64,000 nt of DNA from Amycolatopsis orientalis DSM 40040 = KCTC 9412 (lineage in GTDB: Bacteria; Actinomycetota; Actinomycetes; Mycobacteriales; Pseudonocardiaceae): assembly GCF_000478275.1 (NCBI RefSeq), contig NZ_ASJB01000028.1:248001-312000 (forward strand), read 5' to 3'. Both the position numbers and the translations under genes were made by a program. Positions 19,101 to 27,860 of the stretch are shown here, piece after piece. The notes beneath the pieces were generated by a model. The model did no database searches and was not told the DNA's origin. It was given only the letters and a program-made list of their open reading frames with translations. Every line of letters begins with the position of its first letter. Position 1 is the stretch's first letter.

Positions 19101-22100
19101 AACCCACGCAGTTTCACCTGGTGATCGGCCCGGCCGAGGAACACGATCTGGCCGTCCGGGCGCCAGCGGACCAGGTCACCGGTCCGGTACATCCGCTCCC
19201 CCGGCTCGCCGAACGGATCCGCGACGAAGCGTTCGGCCGTCAGCGCCGCCCGGCCGACATAGCCTTGGGCCAGCTTCGGCCCGGCCAGGTACAGCTCACC
19301 GGTGACGTTCGTGCCGACCGGCAGCAGCCCGCCGTCGAGCACGTACGCGCGGACCTCGGGGTCCGGGCGGCCGATCGGCAGCGGACCGGGATCGGCCGGG
19401 TCGTAGTGCCAGGTGACCGAGTTGATGGTGACCTCGGTCGGGCCGTAGGCGTTGAACAGCGCCCGCCGGTCCCCCCAGCGCCGGGCCAGTTCCGGGTCGA
19501 GCCGTTCGGCGCCGACGACGAAGAACACGTCCGGATCGACGGTCGCGTCGTCGGGCATCGCGGAGAGGAACGACGGCAGCAGGTTGAGCCCGGTGACGCG
19601 GTGTTCGGCGGCGTAGGCCAGCAGGTCGTCGCCAGAGACCCGCACTTCTTCCGGCGCGATGACCGAGGTGCCGCCGGACAGCAGCGGCAGCATGAACTGC
19701 CAGAAGGCGACGTCGAAACCGGTCGAGGCGAAGTGCAGGTACCGCTCGGCGGTGCCGATCCCGACGATGTCCTCCTGCAGCGCGATCAGGCTCGGGACGC
19801 CGCGGTGCGGCACCGCCACGCCCTTGGGCTTGCCGGTGGTCCCGGAGGTGTAGATGACGTACGCGAGCGCGTCCTCGCACGACGGCACGGCCGGATCGGT
19901 GTCCTCAGTGGACAGTTCCGCCGGGTCGATCACCGGAAGACCGCCGACGTCCGAAGTGGACACTACGACCGCGGGCCTGATGTCGCCGAGCATGTAGGCC
20001 AGCCGGTCGGCCGGGTAGTCCGGGTCCATCGGCACGTGCACCGCGCCCGCCTTGATCACGCCGAACAGCGCGACCACGAGGTCGACGTCGCGGCGCAGCA
20101 GGACCGCGACCGGGTCCTGGGGTTTCACGCCGGCGTCGATCAGGGTGTTCGCGAGCCGGTTGGCCCGCCGGTCCAGTTCGGCGTAGGTCAGGCTCCGGTC
20201 CCGGCAGACGACGGCTTCGGCGTCCGGGGTCTCCCGGACCCAGCGGCCGAACTCCGCCAGCATGCCACCGCGTTCCCGTTTCGGTTCCGGGCCTTCGCCG
20301 AGGCGCAGCATCTCCCGTTCCTCATCGGCGTCGAGCGCACGGAGCCGGGCCACCGGCCGCGCCGGATCGGTGACGATCTCGTGCACCAGCGCGCGCAGCC
20401 ACCGGCCGAAGGACTCGGCCTCGTCGCGGGTGAACGCCTGCGGCTGGTAGCCGAGCCCGACGGTGAACTCGTCGCCGGGCAGCACGATCACCGTGAGCGG
20501 ATAGTGCGTGGCGTCGGTGATGTCGACGCCGACGAGATCCAGTCCCGGTGCCAGGGTGGTGCGGGCACGGCTGGAGAGCGGGAAGTTCTCCATCACCAGC
20601 ATCGTGTCGAACAGGTCGCCGACACCGATCGCGCGCTGGATGTCCGGCAGCCCGGCGTGGTGGTGCTCGGTGAGCCGGACGCTTTCGGTGTGCACGCGGT
20701 CCAGCACGGTCACCGCGGTGTCGGCGGGATCGAAGCGCACCCGCACCGGGATCGTGCCGCCCAGCTGCCCGATCATCCGCTCGACGCCGGGGACCTCGGC
20801 CGGGCGGCCCGAGACCGGGCAGCCGAAGACGACGTCGCGGCGGCCGGTCAGCCTGGCGAGCAGGACACCCCAGGCGGTCTGGAACACCGTCGTCGGGGTG
20901 ACCCCGCGTTCGCGGGCGAAGGCGCGCAGCCGTTCGCTGAACTCCCCTCCCAGTTCCACGGTGACGCGCTCCGGACGCTCCACAGTGGACTCGACGCTCG
21001 CCGGGGCGAGCCGGGTACCCTCGTCGAGCCCGGCCAGCGCCTCACGCCATGCCGCCAGCGCCGCGTCCGGGTCGCGTTCGCCGAGCACACGGTGGTACTC
21101 CGAAAGCGGAGGCGCGACCGGCGCCGCCGGGCCGCCGCCGAGTTCGGCGTAGGTGGCCAGGAGCGTCCTGCCGACGAGTGGCATCGACCAGCCGTCGAGG
21201 AGCGCGTGGTGGTTGGTGAGCACCAGGCGGTGCTCGTCCGGGCCGAGGGTGAGCAGCAGGAACCGGATCAGCGGCGGGGTCGCCGGATCGAACGGCCGCG
21301 CGAGTTCGGCACGGCATTCCTCGTCGACCCGCTCCGGTGACACGTTCGCGAACCGCCAGTCGAGCGTGACCTCGGCGGGCACCACCTGGACGACTTCGCC
21401 CGCGTCGGTGGTGTGCAGGTGGACGCGCAACGCGGGATGCCGTCGCAGCACCTCCGCCGCCGCCTCGCGCATGCGCCCGGCGTCGAGCGCGCCGCTGAGC
21501 AGGGTGACGGCCTGCACCACGTAGACGTCGGTGTCGTCGTCGCCGCGCGCCAGGGTGTGGAACGCGAGCCCGGTCTGCAACGGGGTCGCGGGCAGGACGT
21601 CCTCGACCCGGCCCTGGCGTTCGAGCGTGTCGATGTCGGCCTGGCCGAGGCCGACCAGCGGCAGATCCGACGGCGTGAGTCCCCCGCCGTCCGGTCCGAT
21701 CCGGGCCGCGTGCGCGGCCATGGCGTCCAGCGCTCGCGACCACGCTTCTTGGAGTGCCGCGACGCTTTCCTCCGGCAGGACCTCGCCTGCCGCGGTCCAC
21801 TCGACGGCGAGCCGGGGACGGCCGTCCTCGCGGACGAAGCAGTTCAAGGCCAGGACCTGCTCCAGTGACTTGTCCTCGGGTTCGGTCACCGCGAACGGAT
21901 CTTCTTCGGGCAGCCGCCAGCCGGTGCCGGGCAGTGCCGCGAACCGGCCCAGATAGTTGAGGACGACGTCCGGCGGCGGGACGGCGGCGAGTTCGTCCCG
22001 GGTGAGCGGGTCGAGGTACCGGAGGACGCCGAAGCCGACGCCGTTGTCCGGGACGGCGCGTTTGGCCTCCTTGGCGGCCCGCAGCAGCTTTCCGGCCGCG

Positions 22101-25100
22101 TCGCCGCCCGCGAGCGCGCTCTCGAAGTCCATCGTCGTGGCCACCGCGGTGGCCGGTACGCGCAGCGGATGCTCGGTGGTGAACCAGCCGATGGTGCGCG
22201 ACAGGTCCAAGCCGTCCTGGTCCCGGCCATGTCCTTCGAGGGACACGGTTTCAGCCTCGACCGGGGCGGCTCGCCACGCTCGGAGGGTGAGCACGAGCGC
22301 GGCGAGCAGGACGTCGTCCGGTCCGGCGCGGTAGGCCGCTGGCAGGCTGGTGAGGACCGCCTCGGTCTGGTCCGGCGAGGCGACGGTGACCGAGCGCCGC
22401 GCAGTCGCGACCGTGTCGACGGCCCGGTCGAGCGGCCGGTCGCCGAGCCGCGGACCGGCGAGCGCGCCACGCCAGTGCTCGAGTTCGCTGCGCCGAGCAC
22501 CCGAAGTCCCTTGTCCGGCAAGGCGGAGCGCGTGCCGCCGCCACGACGTCGTAACCGGTTCGAGCTGTTCCCCGGCGCAAGCCGCGTGGAGGTCCGGAAG
22601 GAGGACGCGCCAGGAAACGCCGTCGATCGCCAGGTGGTGCACGACGATGACGAGGTGTTCCGGCAGCAGGGCGACCTTGAGCACGCCGGTCCGGAGATCG
22701 AGTGAGTCCGCGAGACCCGCGGCGACCTCCGCCGGATCGCCCGTCGTTTCGATGACGACGTCGGCCGCCTTCACCGCACCCCGTTCGCGCACCCGCATTT
22801 CGTCCTCTGAATGCAGCCGGAAGACGTCGTGGTGGTCCAAGATCGTCTGGACGCCGGTGAGGAGCCGGTCGAGCGGAAGGTCCTCGTCGAGCCGGAGTGC
22901 GGTCCACTGGGTGTACCCGGCGATGGCCGCGACGTCCGGATGCGGGTCGAGCAGGGCGCGGACGATCGGCGGGGCGGGCACCTCGCCCATGGGCTCGTCG
23001 GGCGGATCCGCCGGGCCGCCGAGTTCCGCGCTCGCCGCCGCCAGCGCCTCGAAACTGCGACGGGCCAGCAGATCGCGCGGCCGCAGGTCGAGGCCGTGCG
23101 CGCGCAGCCTGCTGCTGACGCTGATCGCGGTGATGCTGTCGCCGCCCAGCGCGAAGAAGTCGTCGTCGACGGCGACCTCCTCGACGCCGATCACCTCGGC
23201 GATGGTCGCGCACAGCAGCCGTTCGCGTTCGGTGGCGGCGACGCGCCCGGCCGCCGCGCGCGGGGCGGGCAGCGCCGCCCGGTCGATCTTCCCGTTGACG
23301 GTCAACGGAAGCGTGTCGAGCACGACCACCGCGGCGGGTACGAGGTGCTCGGGCACCCGTCCGGCGAGGTCCGCGCGGACGGCATCCGGGACGACCTCGC
23401 CGACGACGTAGCCGACGAGCCTCGGCCCGCGCACCGCGGCGGCCGCCGCACGGACGCCGGGCACGGCGGCCAGCGCGGCCTCGACCTCGCCGAGTTCGAC
23501 GCGGTGGCCACGCACCTTCACCTGGCCGTCGCGGCGGCCCAGGTACACCAGCCCGCGACCGGGCACCCAGCGCGCGAGGTCGCCGGTGCGGTACATCCGG
23601 TCGCCGGGCGCGCCGAACGGATCGGCGACGAAGCGTTCGGCGGTCGCGCCGGGCCGTCCGAGATAGCCGCGCGCCAGATGCGGTCCGGCGAGGTACAGCT
23701 CACCCGGCGTTCCCACGGGAACCGGACACAGCGCGGCGTCCAGCACCCGGACCGCCGTACCCGGTACCGCGGTCCCGATCGTCGGTCCCCCGGCGTCCAG
23801 CCAGGATCCGGCACCATCCACAGTGGCCTCGGTCGGCCCGTACATGTTGCGGGCACGGACACCGGACTCCGCCACGCGGCGCCACAGCGCGGGCGGTGTC
23901 GCCTCGCCGCCGAGGACGAGCAGCGACGGCGGATGCGGACCGTCGAGCAGTCCGGCCTCGATCAGGGGCGCGGCCATCGACGGCGTGGTGTCGACGACGT
24001 CGATCCGGTCGCGGGCGAACGCCGCGAGCAGCGCGTCGGCGTCCCGCGCCACCTCGGTGCCGTAGACGTGGAGTTCGTGCCCGAACAACAGCCACATCAG
24101 CTGGTCGAGCGCGGAGTCGAAGGCGAACGAGTAGGTGTGCGCGACCCGGAGCCGCCTGCCCGCGGCGCGTTCGGTCTCGGCGACCGTGGTCGCGCGGTGG
24201 TGGCGCAGCAGCGTCGCCAGTCCGCCGACCCGGCCGAGGACGCCCTTGGGACGTCCGGTGGAGCCGGAGGTGAAGATGACGTACGCGAGCTGTTCCGGGT
24301 GACGCGGCACCGGAAGCGGCGATAGATCCACTGTGGACAGATCGGTTTCGCCGAGCAGCAGATGCGGTCCCGGCAGGATTTCCGGGTCGTGGGTGACCGT
24401 GAGCACCGCGCCGGCTTCGGCGGCGAGTTCACGCAGCCGTTCGACGGGATGGGACAGCTCCAGCGGCAGGAACGCGGCACCCGCGTCGAGGACCGCCAGG
24501 AGGGCGACGACCAGATCGGCCGAGCGCGGCAGGGCCAGCGCGACGACGTCGTCGGGCCCGATTCCACGCGCACGTAACACCCGCGCCAGCCGGTGCACCC
24601 GTTCGACGAGTTCGCCGCCGGTCAGCCGTTCGTCACCGAAGACCAGTGCGGTCTGTTCAGGATCGAGCCGAGCGAGAAGTTCCGGTACATCAAGGAGTTC
24701 GGCGTCCGGGGCGGGCGTGGACCACGACCGCAGCAACGCGTCCCGCTCCCCCGCCGGGACCAGGTCCGCACCGGCGACCGCCGGACCGTCCCGTTCGGTC
24801 AGCGCGGTGATCAAGCAGCGCAGCGCGGTCAGCTTGGCGTCGACGGCGGCCTGGTCGTGGGTCCGCGCGTCGACCTCGAAGCCGAGCAGCAGCCCGCCGT
24901 CCGAGGTCGGGAGCACGGACAGGCCCATGTCCTCGGGCGGGCCGCCCGCGACGTTGCGCATGGTGCCGGGCGAGCCCGCGAAGTCGAGCTTCAGGTCGAA
25001 CGCCTTGAGATTGATGCCGCGGCCGTGCAGCAACGCGCCCGCCCCGGGCACCGCCAGATCCTGCGGCAGGTCCTCGCCGCGATAACGCTGATGCGCGCGC

Positions 25101-26053
25101 ATCTCCTTCAGCGCGCCCGCGACCCGCGCGGTCAGTTCGGCGCCGGAGTCCTCCGGCAGCACCGTGACCCGCAGCGGCAGCACGTTGACCGCCATCGCCG
25201 GGGTCCGCAGCGCGGCGCCCTCGCGGCACATCAACGGCATCGCGAACACGACGTCGGACCGGCCGAGCACGCGGTACAGGAAGGCGGCGTAACAGGCGAT
25301 CAGCGCGTCGCCCCAGGTCGTTCCCGCGCGTTTCCCCAGTTCGCGCAGGCGAGCCACGTCCGAAGCGGGCAAGACCGCCCTCGCGGTGACGGTGTGCTCG
25401 GGTGGGCCCGAAGCGCTGCCGCCGTCGTCGAGATCCGGCAACGGCGTGAACCGCTCGCGCCAGTAGTCGCGGTCTTGGTCGAACCGGTCACTCTCGCGAT
25501 AGGAGCGATCGGCCTCGACGAGATCGGCGAAGCGCGCGAACGTCGAGGGCGGTGTCTCCTTGCCCAGTGCCGAAGCGGTGTAGCGGGCGGCGGTGCGGCG
25601 CGCGAGCATCGCCGCGGTGTAGCCGTCGAACACCAGGTGGTGCCCGAGCTGGGTGAACCACACGTGCGACTCCGAAAGCCGCAGGACGAGGTGGGCGAAC
25701 AACGGCCGGTCCACCATTTCGCGGCACGCTTCGGCGACCCGGCGGCGCTCCGCGTCCACCCGCTCGTGCGCGGCCGCGACCGGATCGACCTCCCCGCGCA
25801 GATCCACCACCCTCGGCGGCGGCACCGGCTCGTCCGACACCAGCTGGCGGGGCCCGTCCGGCGTGTCGAAGACGCGCAACCGCAGGCTGTCGGCCTCCTC
25901 GGTGGTGGCCCGGATCGCGTCGATCAGGGCGCCGAGGTCGACCGGCCGGTCGCCGTCGATCTCGATCACGTCACCGACGACGTAGTACGGCGAGTCGGGT
26001 TCGAGCCGCTGCGCGGTCCAGATACCCCGCTGGGCTCCGGTGAGGTTCAGCAT
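16097..26053 (-). CDS. Two-module siderophore NRPS, C-A-T-E-C-A-T-E-C, no thioesterase
   Basis: Peptide synthetase of 3318 residues. Order with approximate key sites: C1 (HHLVFDG ~137) takes the DHB starter; A1 (YVIFTSGSTGRPKG ~590); T1 (FFALGGDSITA, Ser ~972); E1 (HHLAIDGVSW ~1138, NYLGRF ~1366); C2 (LPATPLQTGLAF ~1485, HHALLDG ~1613); A2 (YVIYTSGTTGKPKG ~2064); T2 (FLDAGGDSIAS ~2437); E2 (HHLVADAVTW ~2620, NYLGRF ~2828); C3 (LPLTPLQEVIL ~2919, HHLLSDG ~3040), then the protein ends. Both residues should be D-configured. My hand alignment gives pocket codes of about DSDDVGMVDK (acidic, suggesting a basic amino acid) for A1 and DVWNVGAINK (Ser/Thr-like) for A2; both are tentative. With no thioesterase, release must involve C3 or an external enzyme. 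The ATG overlaps the ATPase stop by 7 bp. Confidence 0.92.
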   Translation of the reverse strand: MLNLTGAQRGIWTAQRLEPDSPYYVVGDVIEIDGDRPVDLGALIDAIRATTEEADSLRLRVFDTPDGPRQLVSDEPVPPPRVVDLRGEVDPVAAAHERVDAERRRVAEACREMVDRPLFAHLVLRLSESHVWFTQLGHHLVFDGYTAAMLARRTAARYTASALGKETPPSTFARFADLVEADRSYRESDRFDQDRDYWRERFTPLPDLDDGGSASGPPEHTVTARAVLPASDVARLRELGKRAGTTWGDALIACYAAFLYRVLGRSDVVFAMPLMCREGAALRTPAMAVNVLPLRVTVLPEDSGAELTARVAGALKEMRAHQRYRGEDLPQDLAVPGAGALLHGRGINLKAFDLKLDFAGSPGTMRNVAGGPPEDMGLSVLPTSDGGLLLGFEVDARTHDQAAVDAKLTALRCLITALTERDGPAVAGADLVPAGERDALLRSWSTPAPDAELLDVPELLARLDPEQTALVFGDERLTGGELVERVHRLARVLRARGIGPDDVVALALPRSADLVVALLAVLDAGAAFLPLELSHPVERLRELAAEAGAVLTVTHDPEILPGPHLLLGETDLSTVDLSPLPVPRHPEQLAYVIFTSGSTGRPKGVLGRVGGLATLLRHHRATTVAETERAAGRRLRVAHTYSFAFDSALDQLMWLLFGHELHVYGTEVARDADALLAAFARDRIDVVDTTPSMAAPLIEAGLLDGPHPPSLLVLGGEATPPALWRRVAESGVRARNMYGPTEATVDGAGSWLDAGGPTIGTAVPGTAVRVLDAALCPVPVGTPGELYLAGPHLARGYLGRPGATAERFVADPFGAPGDRMYRTGDLARWVPGRGLVYLGRRDGQVKVRGHRVELGEVEAALAAVPGVRAAAAAVRGPRLVGYVVGEVVPDAVRADLAGRVPEHLVPAAVVVLDTLPLTVNGKIDRAALPAPRAAAGRVAATERERLLCATIAEVIGVEEVAVDDDFFALGGDSITAISVSSRLRAHGLDLRPRDLLARRSFEALAAASAELGGPADPPDEPMGEVPAPPIVRALLDPHPDVAAIAGYTQWTALRLDEDLPLDRLLTGVQTILDHHDVFRLHSEDEMRVRERGAVKAADVVIETTGDPAEVAAGLADSLDLRTGVLKVALLPEHLVIVVHHLAIDGVSWRVLLPDLHAACAGEQLEPVTTSWRRHALRLAGQGTSGARRSELEHWRGALAGPRLGDRPLDRAVDTVATARRSVTVASPDQTEAVLTSLPAAYRAGPDDVLLAALVLTLRAWRAAPVEAETVSLEGHGRDQDGLDLSRTIGWFTTEHPLRVPATAVATTMDFESALAGGDAAGKLLRAAKEAKRAVPDNGVGFGVLRYLDPLTRDELAAVPPPDVVLNYLGRFAALPGTGWRLPEEDPFAVTEPEDKSLEQVLALNCFVREDGRPRLAVEWTAAGEVLPEESVAALQEAWSRALDAMAAHAARIGPDGGGLTPSDLPLVGLGQADIDTLERQGRVEDVLPATPLQTGLAFHTLARGDDDTDVYVVQAVTLLSGALDAGRMREAAAEVLRRHPALRVHLHTTDAGEVVQVVPAEVTLDWRFANVSPERVDEECRAELARPFDPATPPLIRFLLLTLGPDEHRLVLTNHHALLDGWSMPLVGRTLLATYAELGGGPAAPVAPPLSEYHRVLGERDPDAALAAWREALAGLDEGTRLAPASVESTVERPERVTVELGGEFSERLRAFARERGVTPTTVFQTAWGVLLARLTGRRDVVFGCPVSGRPAEVPGVERMIGQLGGTIPVRVRFDPADTAVTVLDRVHTESVRLTEHHHAGLPDIQRAIGVGDLFDTMLVMENFPLSSRARTTLAPGLDLVGVDITDATHYPLTVIVLPGDEFTVGLGYQPQAFTRDEAESFGRWLRALVHEIVTDPARPVARLRALDADEEREMLRLGEGPEPKRERGGMLAEFGRWVRETPDAEAVVCRDRSLTYAELDRRANRLANTLIDAGVKPQDPVAVLLRRDVDLVVALFGVIKAGAVHVPMDPDYPADRLAYMLGDIRPAVVVSTSDVGGLPVIDPAELSTEDTDPAVPSCEDALAYVIYTSGTTGKPKGVAVPHRGVPSLIALQEDIVGIGTAERYLHFASTGFDVAFWQFMLPLLSGGTSVIAPEEVRVSGDDLLAYAAEHRVTGLNLLPSFLSAMPDDATVDPDVFFVVGAERLDPELARRWGDRRALFNAYGPTEVTINSVTWHYDPADPGPLPIGRPDPEVRAYVLDGGLLPVGTNVTGELYLAGPKLAQGYVGRAALTAERFVADPFGEPGERMYRTGDLVRWRPDGQIVFLGRADHQVKLRGFRIELGEIETALTAHDDVRAAAVIVREERLVAYVVPVDGAEPDPAVLREHLAAELPAYMVPTAFVALDRLPLGPSGKLDRAALPAPEARSGGGREPATPAEAVLLRVVRELLGPGVGLDDGFLDAGGDSIASLRVVSRARREGLHLTARDVLEGGTVAGIAARCGEPERAEEAHAVGDAPLTPIMRDLLRRAGKAADGFCQWVEICVPSADDVPRWLSVLDAVLARHDVLRAHLIEDALRIPDIGAVTGADVLTSVRTAGDPRSVLDAQVEQIVAQMDPRTGPLLRAVLLDAGEDRPGRLLLVAHHLVADAVTWRVLVDDLEQAFHGTTLPRRGQSFLGWARSLRAAAPHREDEMPYWRGIAAAPVAPLGRAPLDPVRDTVATARHHRIDVGEDTTHAVLTALPSAYRTGPDTVLLTALARAVAAWRGTPADLLVAVESHGRPGHTPDFAGRVDLAQTAGWFTAVHPARIAPPAGPLPDALRAVRDHLRAAGDGLGHGILGAGGPRPDVAWNYLGRFPAPPAGETLWERPPDADPLGSGGGAELPLPYALTVNAMVPDGGTLGVRFTWPSALFTEDEIAVLGEHFRRELDALAADVPGPGEVLPLTPLQEVILRESRTAEEDPYPVQAAFTLSGDLDVEALRTAAAALVRRHPNLGAVFPPSHEVQVIPAEPEAGFRVREVSEVDTALDEELAEPFDLANGPLWRVTVLRGGPGRQTLVLTSHHLLSDGWSAPRILGELFALYAGKPLPDPVPLSRYTRLLAAADHAADVRAWRAELDGLPEGDHLPRTGGSAAPALFTVDGALVAEMTRLGTSRGLTVNTLLQGAWAAVLAARAGRPDVCFGIMTSNRASEVDGVEEIIGLLANSVPVRTRFTGTVAGTLADLQARQQAMAGHHRIGLPELASFAGRDRLFDSLLVFENYPVDPAKLREPAPGLTVTGTRFRERTHHPVSVTVIPGGHGWEGVLYARDTDARALADELVRFLRELPSWLDGDAAGFVGKR

Positions 26054-26823
26054 GAGGGCACCACCATCGGGGTTCCGGTCACCGGGTCGGGTACGACGAC
26101 ACTGGGGAGATCGAAGACCTCCTTCATCAGCTCCGCGTCGACGATGTCGGCGGGCGCGCCTTCCGCGACGATCCGGCCGTTCCGCAACGCGACGAGATGA
26201 TCGGCGTACCGGCAGGCCTGGTTGATGTCGTGCAGGACCGCGATCACCGTGCGGCCTTCGTCGCGCAGCCGCGCCAGCAGGTTCAGCAGCTGGTACTGGT
26301 GCGCGATGTCGAGGAACGACGTCGGTTCGTCGAGCAGCAGGTACGGCGTCTTCTGCGCCAGCACCAGCGCCACCCACACGCGCTGCCGCTGGCCGCCCGA
26401 GAGTTCCTGCACCGGCCGGTCGGCCAGTCCCGCCACCCCGGCCGCGGTCATCGCGTCGAGCACCGCCCGTTCGTCCTCTTCGGACCACGACGCGAACAGC
26501 GACTGGTGCGGGAACCGGCCGCGCGCGACCAGCTGCCGGACGCGGACGTCCTCCGGTGCCACCGGATCCTGCGGCAGGAAACCGAGTTCCCGCGCCAAAC
26601 CCTTGCCGGGGAAGGAACCGACGTCCTCGCCGTCGAGCAGGACCGCGCCCTCCGCGGGGCGCAGCAGCCGGACGAACGCGCGCAGCAAGGTCGACTTGCC
26701 GCAGGCGTTCGGTCCGACGACGGCGGTGAACGCGCGGTCGGGCACGTCGAGGCTCAGCCGGGTCGACACGATCCGGTCGCCGTAGCGCAGGGTCAGTTCC
26801 CGCGCGGTCAAACGGGCACTCAT
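26047..26823 (-). CDS. Ferric-siderophore ABC transporter ATP-binding protein
   Basis: ATPase of 258 residues, FepC/FhuC type, that powers siderophore import at the inner face of the membrane. Walker A is VGPNACGKST, the signature LSGGQRQRVW, Walker B YLLLDEPTSFLD and the switch His lies in VIAVLHDINQ. It follows the second permease with an ATGA overlap and shares 7 bp with the NRPS start. Confidence 0.93.
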   Translation of the reverse strand: MSARLTARELTLRYGDRIVSTRLSLDVPDRAFTAVVGPNACGKSTLLRAFVRLLRPAEGAVLLDGEDVGSFPGKGLARELGFLPQDPVAPEDVRVRQLVARGRFPHQSLFASWSEEDERAVLDAMTAAGVAGLADRPVQELSGGQRQRVWVALVLAQKTPYLLLDEPTSFLDIAHQYQLLNLLARLRDEGRTVIAVLHDINQACRYADHLVALRNGRIVAEGAPADIVDAELMKEVFDLPSVVVPDPVTGTPMVVPSC

Positions 26824-27860
26824 GTGCGCCGCACCTCCTTGGTGAGCAGCCAGATCAGGTAGCCGCCGCCGATCACGGTGCTGACCACACCGACCGGCAG
26901 CGCTTCCGGCGCGAGCAGCATCTGGGCGGCCAGGTCGGCGGCGGTCAGCAGGACGGCGCCGGTGAGCGCGGCGGGCAGCAAACCGATCCCGGGCGTGCGG
27001 GCCAGCCGCCGCCCGATCTGCGGGGCCGCCAGCGCGATGAACGCGATCGGCCCGGCGACGGCGGTGACCGTGGCCGTGCAGCCGACGCCGATCAGCACCA
27101 GCTGCAGCCGCAGCCGGTCCCACCGGACGCCGGTGGTGACCGCGAGCGCGCCGCCGAGCGCGGCCTGGTGCAGCGACGGCGCCCGGGTGGCCAGCACGGC
27201 GAACAGCATCGCCAGTACCGCGAACGGGATGGCGACGTCGTCCCAGCCGACCCCGTTGAGCGAACCGGCGTTCCAGCCGACGGCCGCGATCGCGATCTCC
27301 AGTTCGGCGCGCAGCACGATCCACGAGTTGAACGCGGTCAGCATCGCGTTGATCGCGATCCCGATGACGATCAGCCGCAATCCGGACAGGCCGCCGCCGA
27401 GCGACAACGCGTACACGATCGCGGCCGTGACCACGCCGCCCGCCACCGAGCCGATGGTCAGCTGCGTCGAAGTCCCCGACAGCACGGTGATCGCGAACAG
27501 GGCGCCGGTGTAGGCGCCGGCGTCGAGGCCGATGACGTCCGGGCTGCCGAGCGGGTTACGGGTGACATTCTGGAAGATCGCGCCCGCCAGCCCGAGCGCG
27601 GCGCCGAACACCAGCCCGGCCAGCACCCTGGGCAGCCGCCATTCCCGGATGACGACCCCGGGGCCGCCGCCGGATCCGGTGAGCGCGGCGAACACGCGGG
27701 CGGGACTCGCCCACGCCGCGCCGTAACAGAGCCCGAGCAGCGTCAGGCAGGCGATGACCGCGACCATCGCCACGAGGAAGAAGAGGGTGCGGCGTTCCAG
27801 CCGGGCGGAGAACCGCCCGCGCCGCACGACGAAGGCGCTCGCTTTGTTCATGGTGTTCAC
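26820..27860 (-). CDS. FecCD-type siderophore permease, second subunit
   Basis: Membrane subunit of 346 residues with about nine to ten hydrophobic segments and the FecCD signature: WRLPRVLAGLVFGAALGLAG, FQNVTRNPLGSPDVIGLDAG and AGPIAFIALAAPQIGRRL. The GTG at 27860 forms GTGA with the upstream stop and is preferred; an ATG three codons later (27851) is the alternative. It pairs with the preceding permease to form the channel. Confidence 0.92.
   Translation of the reverse strand: MNTMNKASAFVVRRGRFSARLERRTLFFLVAMVAVIACLTLLGLCYGAAWASPARVFAALTGSGGGPGVVIREWRLPRVLAGLVFGAALGLAGAIFQNVTRNPLGSPDVIGLDAGAYTGALFAITVLSGTSTQLTIGSVAGGVVTAAIVYALSLGGGLSGLRLIVIGIAINAMLTAFNSWIVLRAELEIAIAAVGWNAGSLNGVGWDDVAIPFAVLAMLFAVLATRAPSLHQAALGGALAVTTGVRWDRLRLQLVLIGVGCTATVTAVAGPIAFIALAAPQIGRRLARTPGIGLLPAALTGAVLLTAADLAAQMLLAPEALPVGVVSTVIGGGYLIWLLTKEVRRT

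Noticed and set aside
16931..21340. A 1469-codon open frame on the plus strand opposite the NRPS
   Set aside because: High G+C DNA keeps antisense frames open. The product is Arg/Gly/His-rich with no domain, while the minus strand encodes clear NRPS domains throughout.
16100..24300. Long direct similarities inside the NRPS gene
   Set aside because: They fall on equivalent A, T, E and C motifs of the two modules and are explained by module homology; no separate repeat element is needed.
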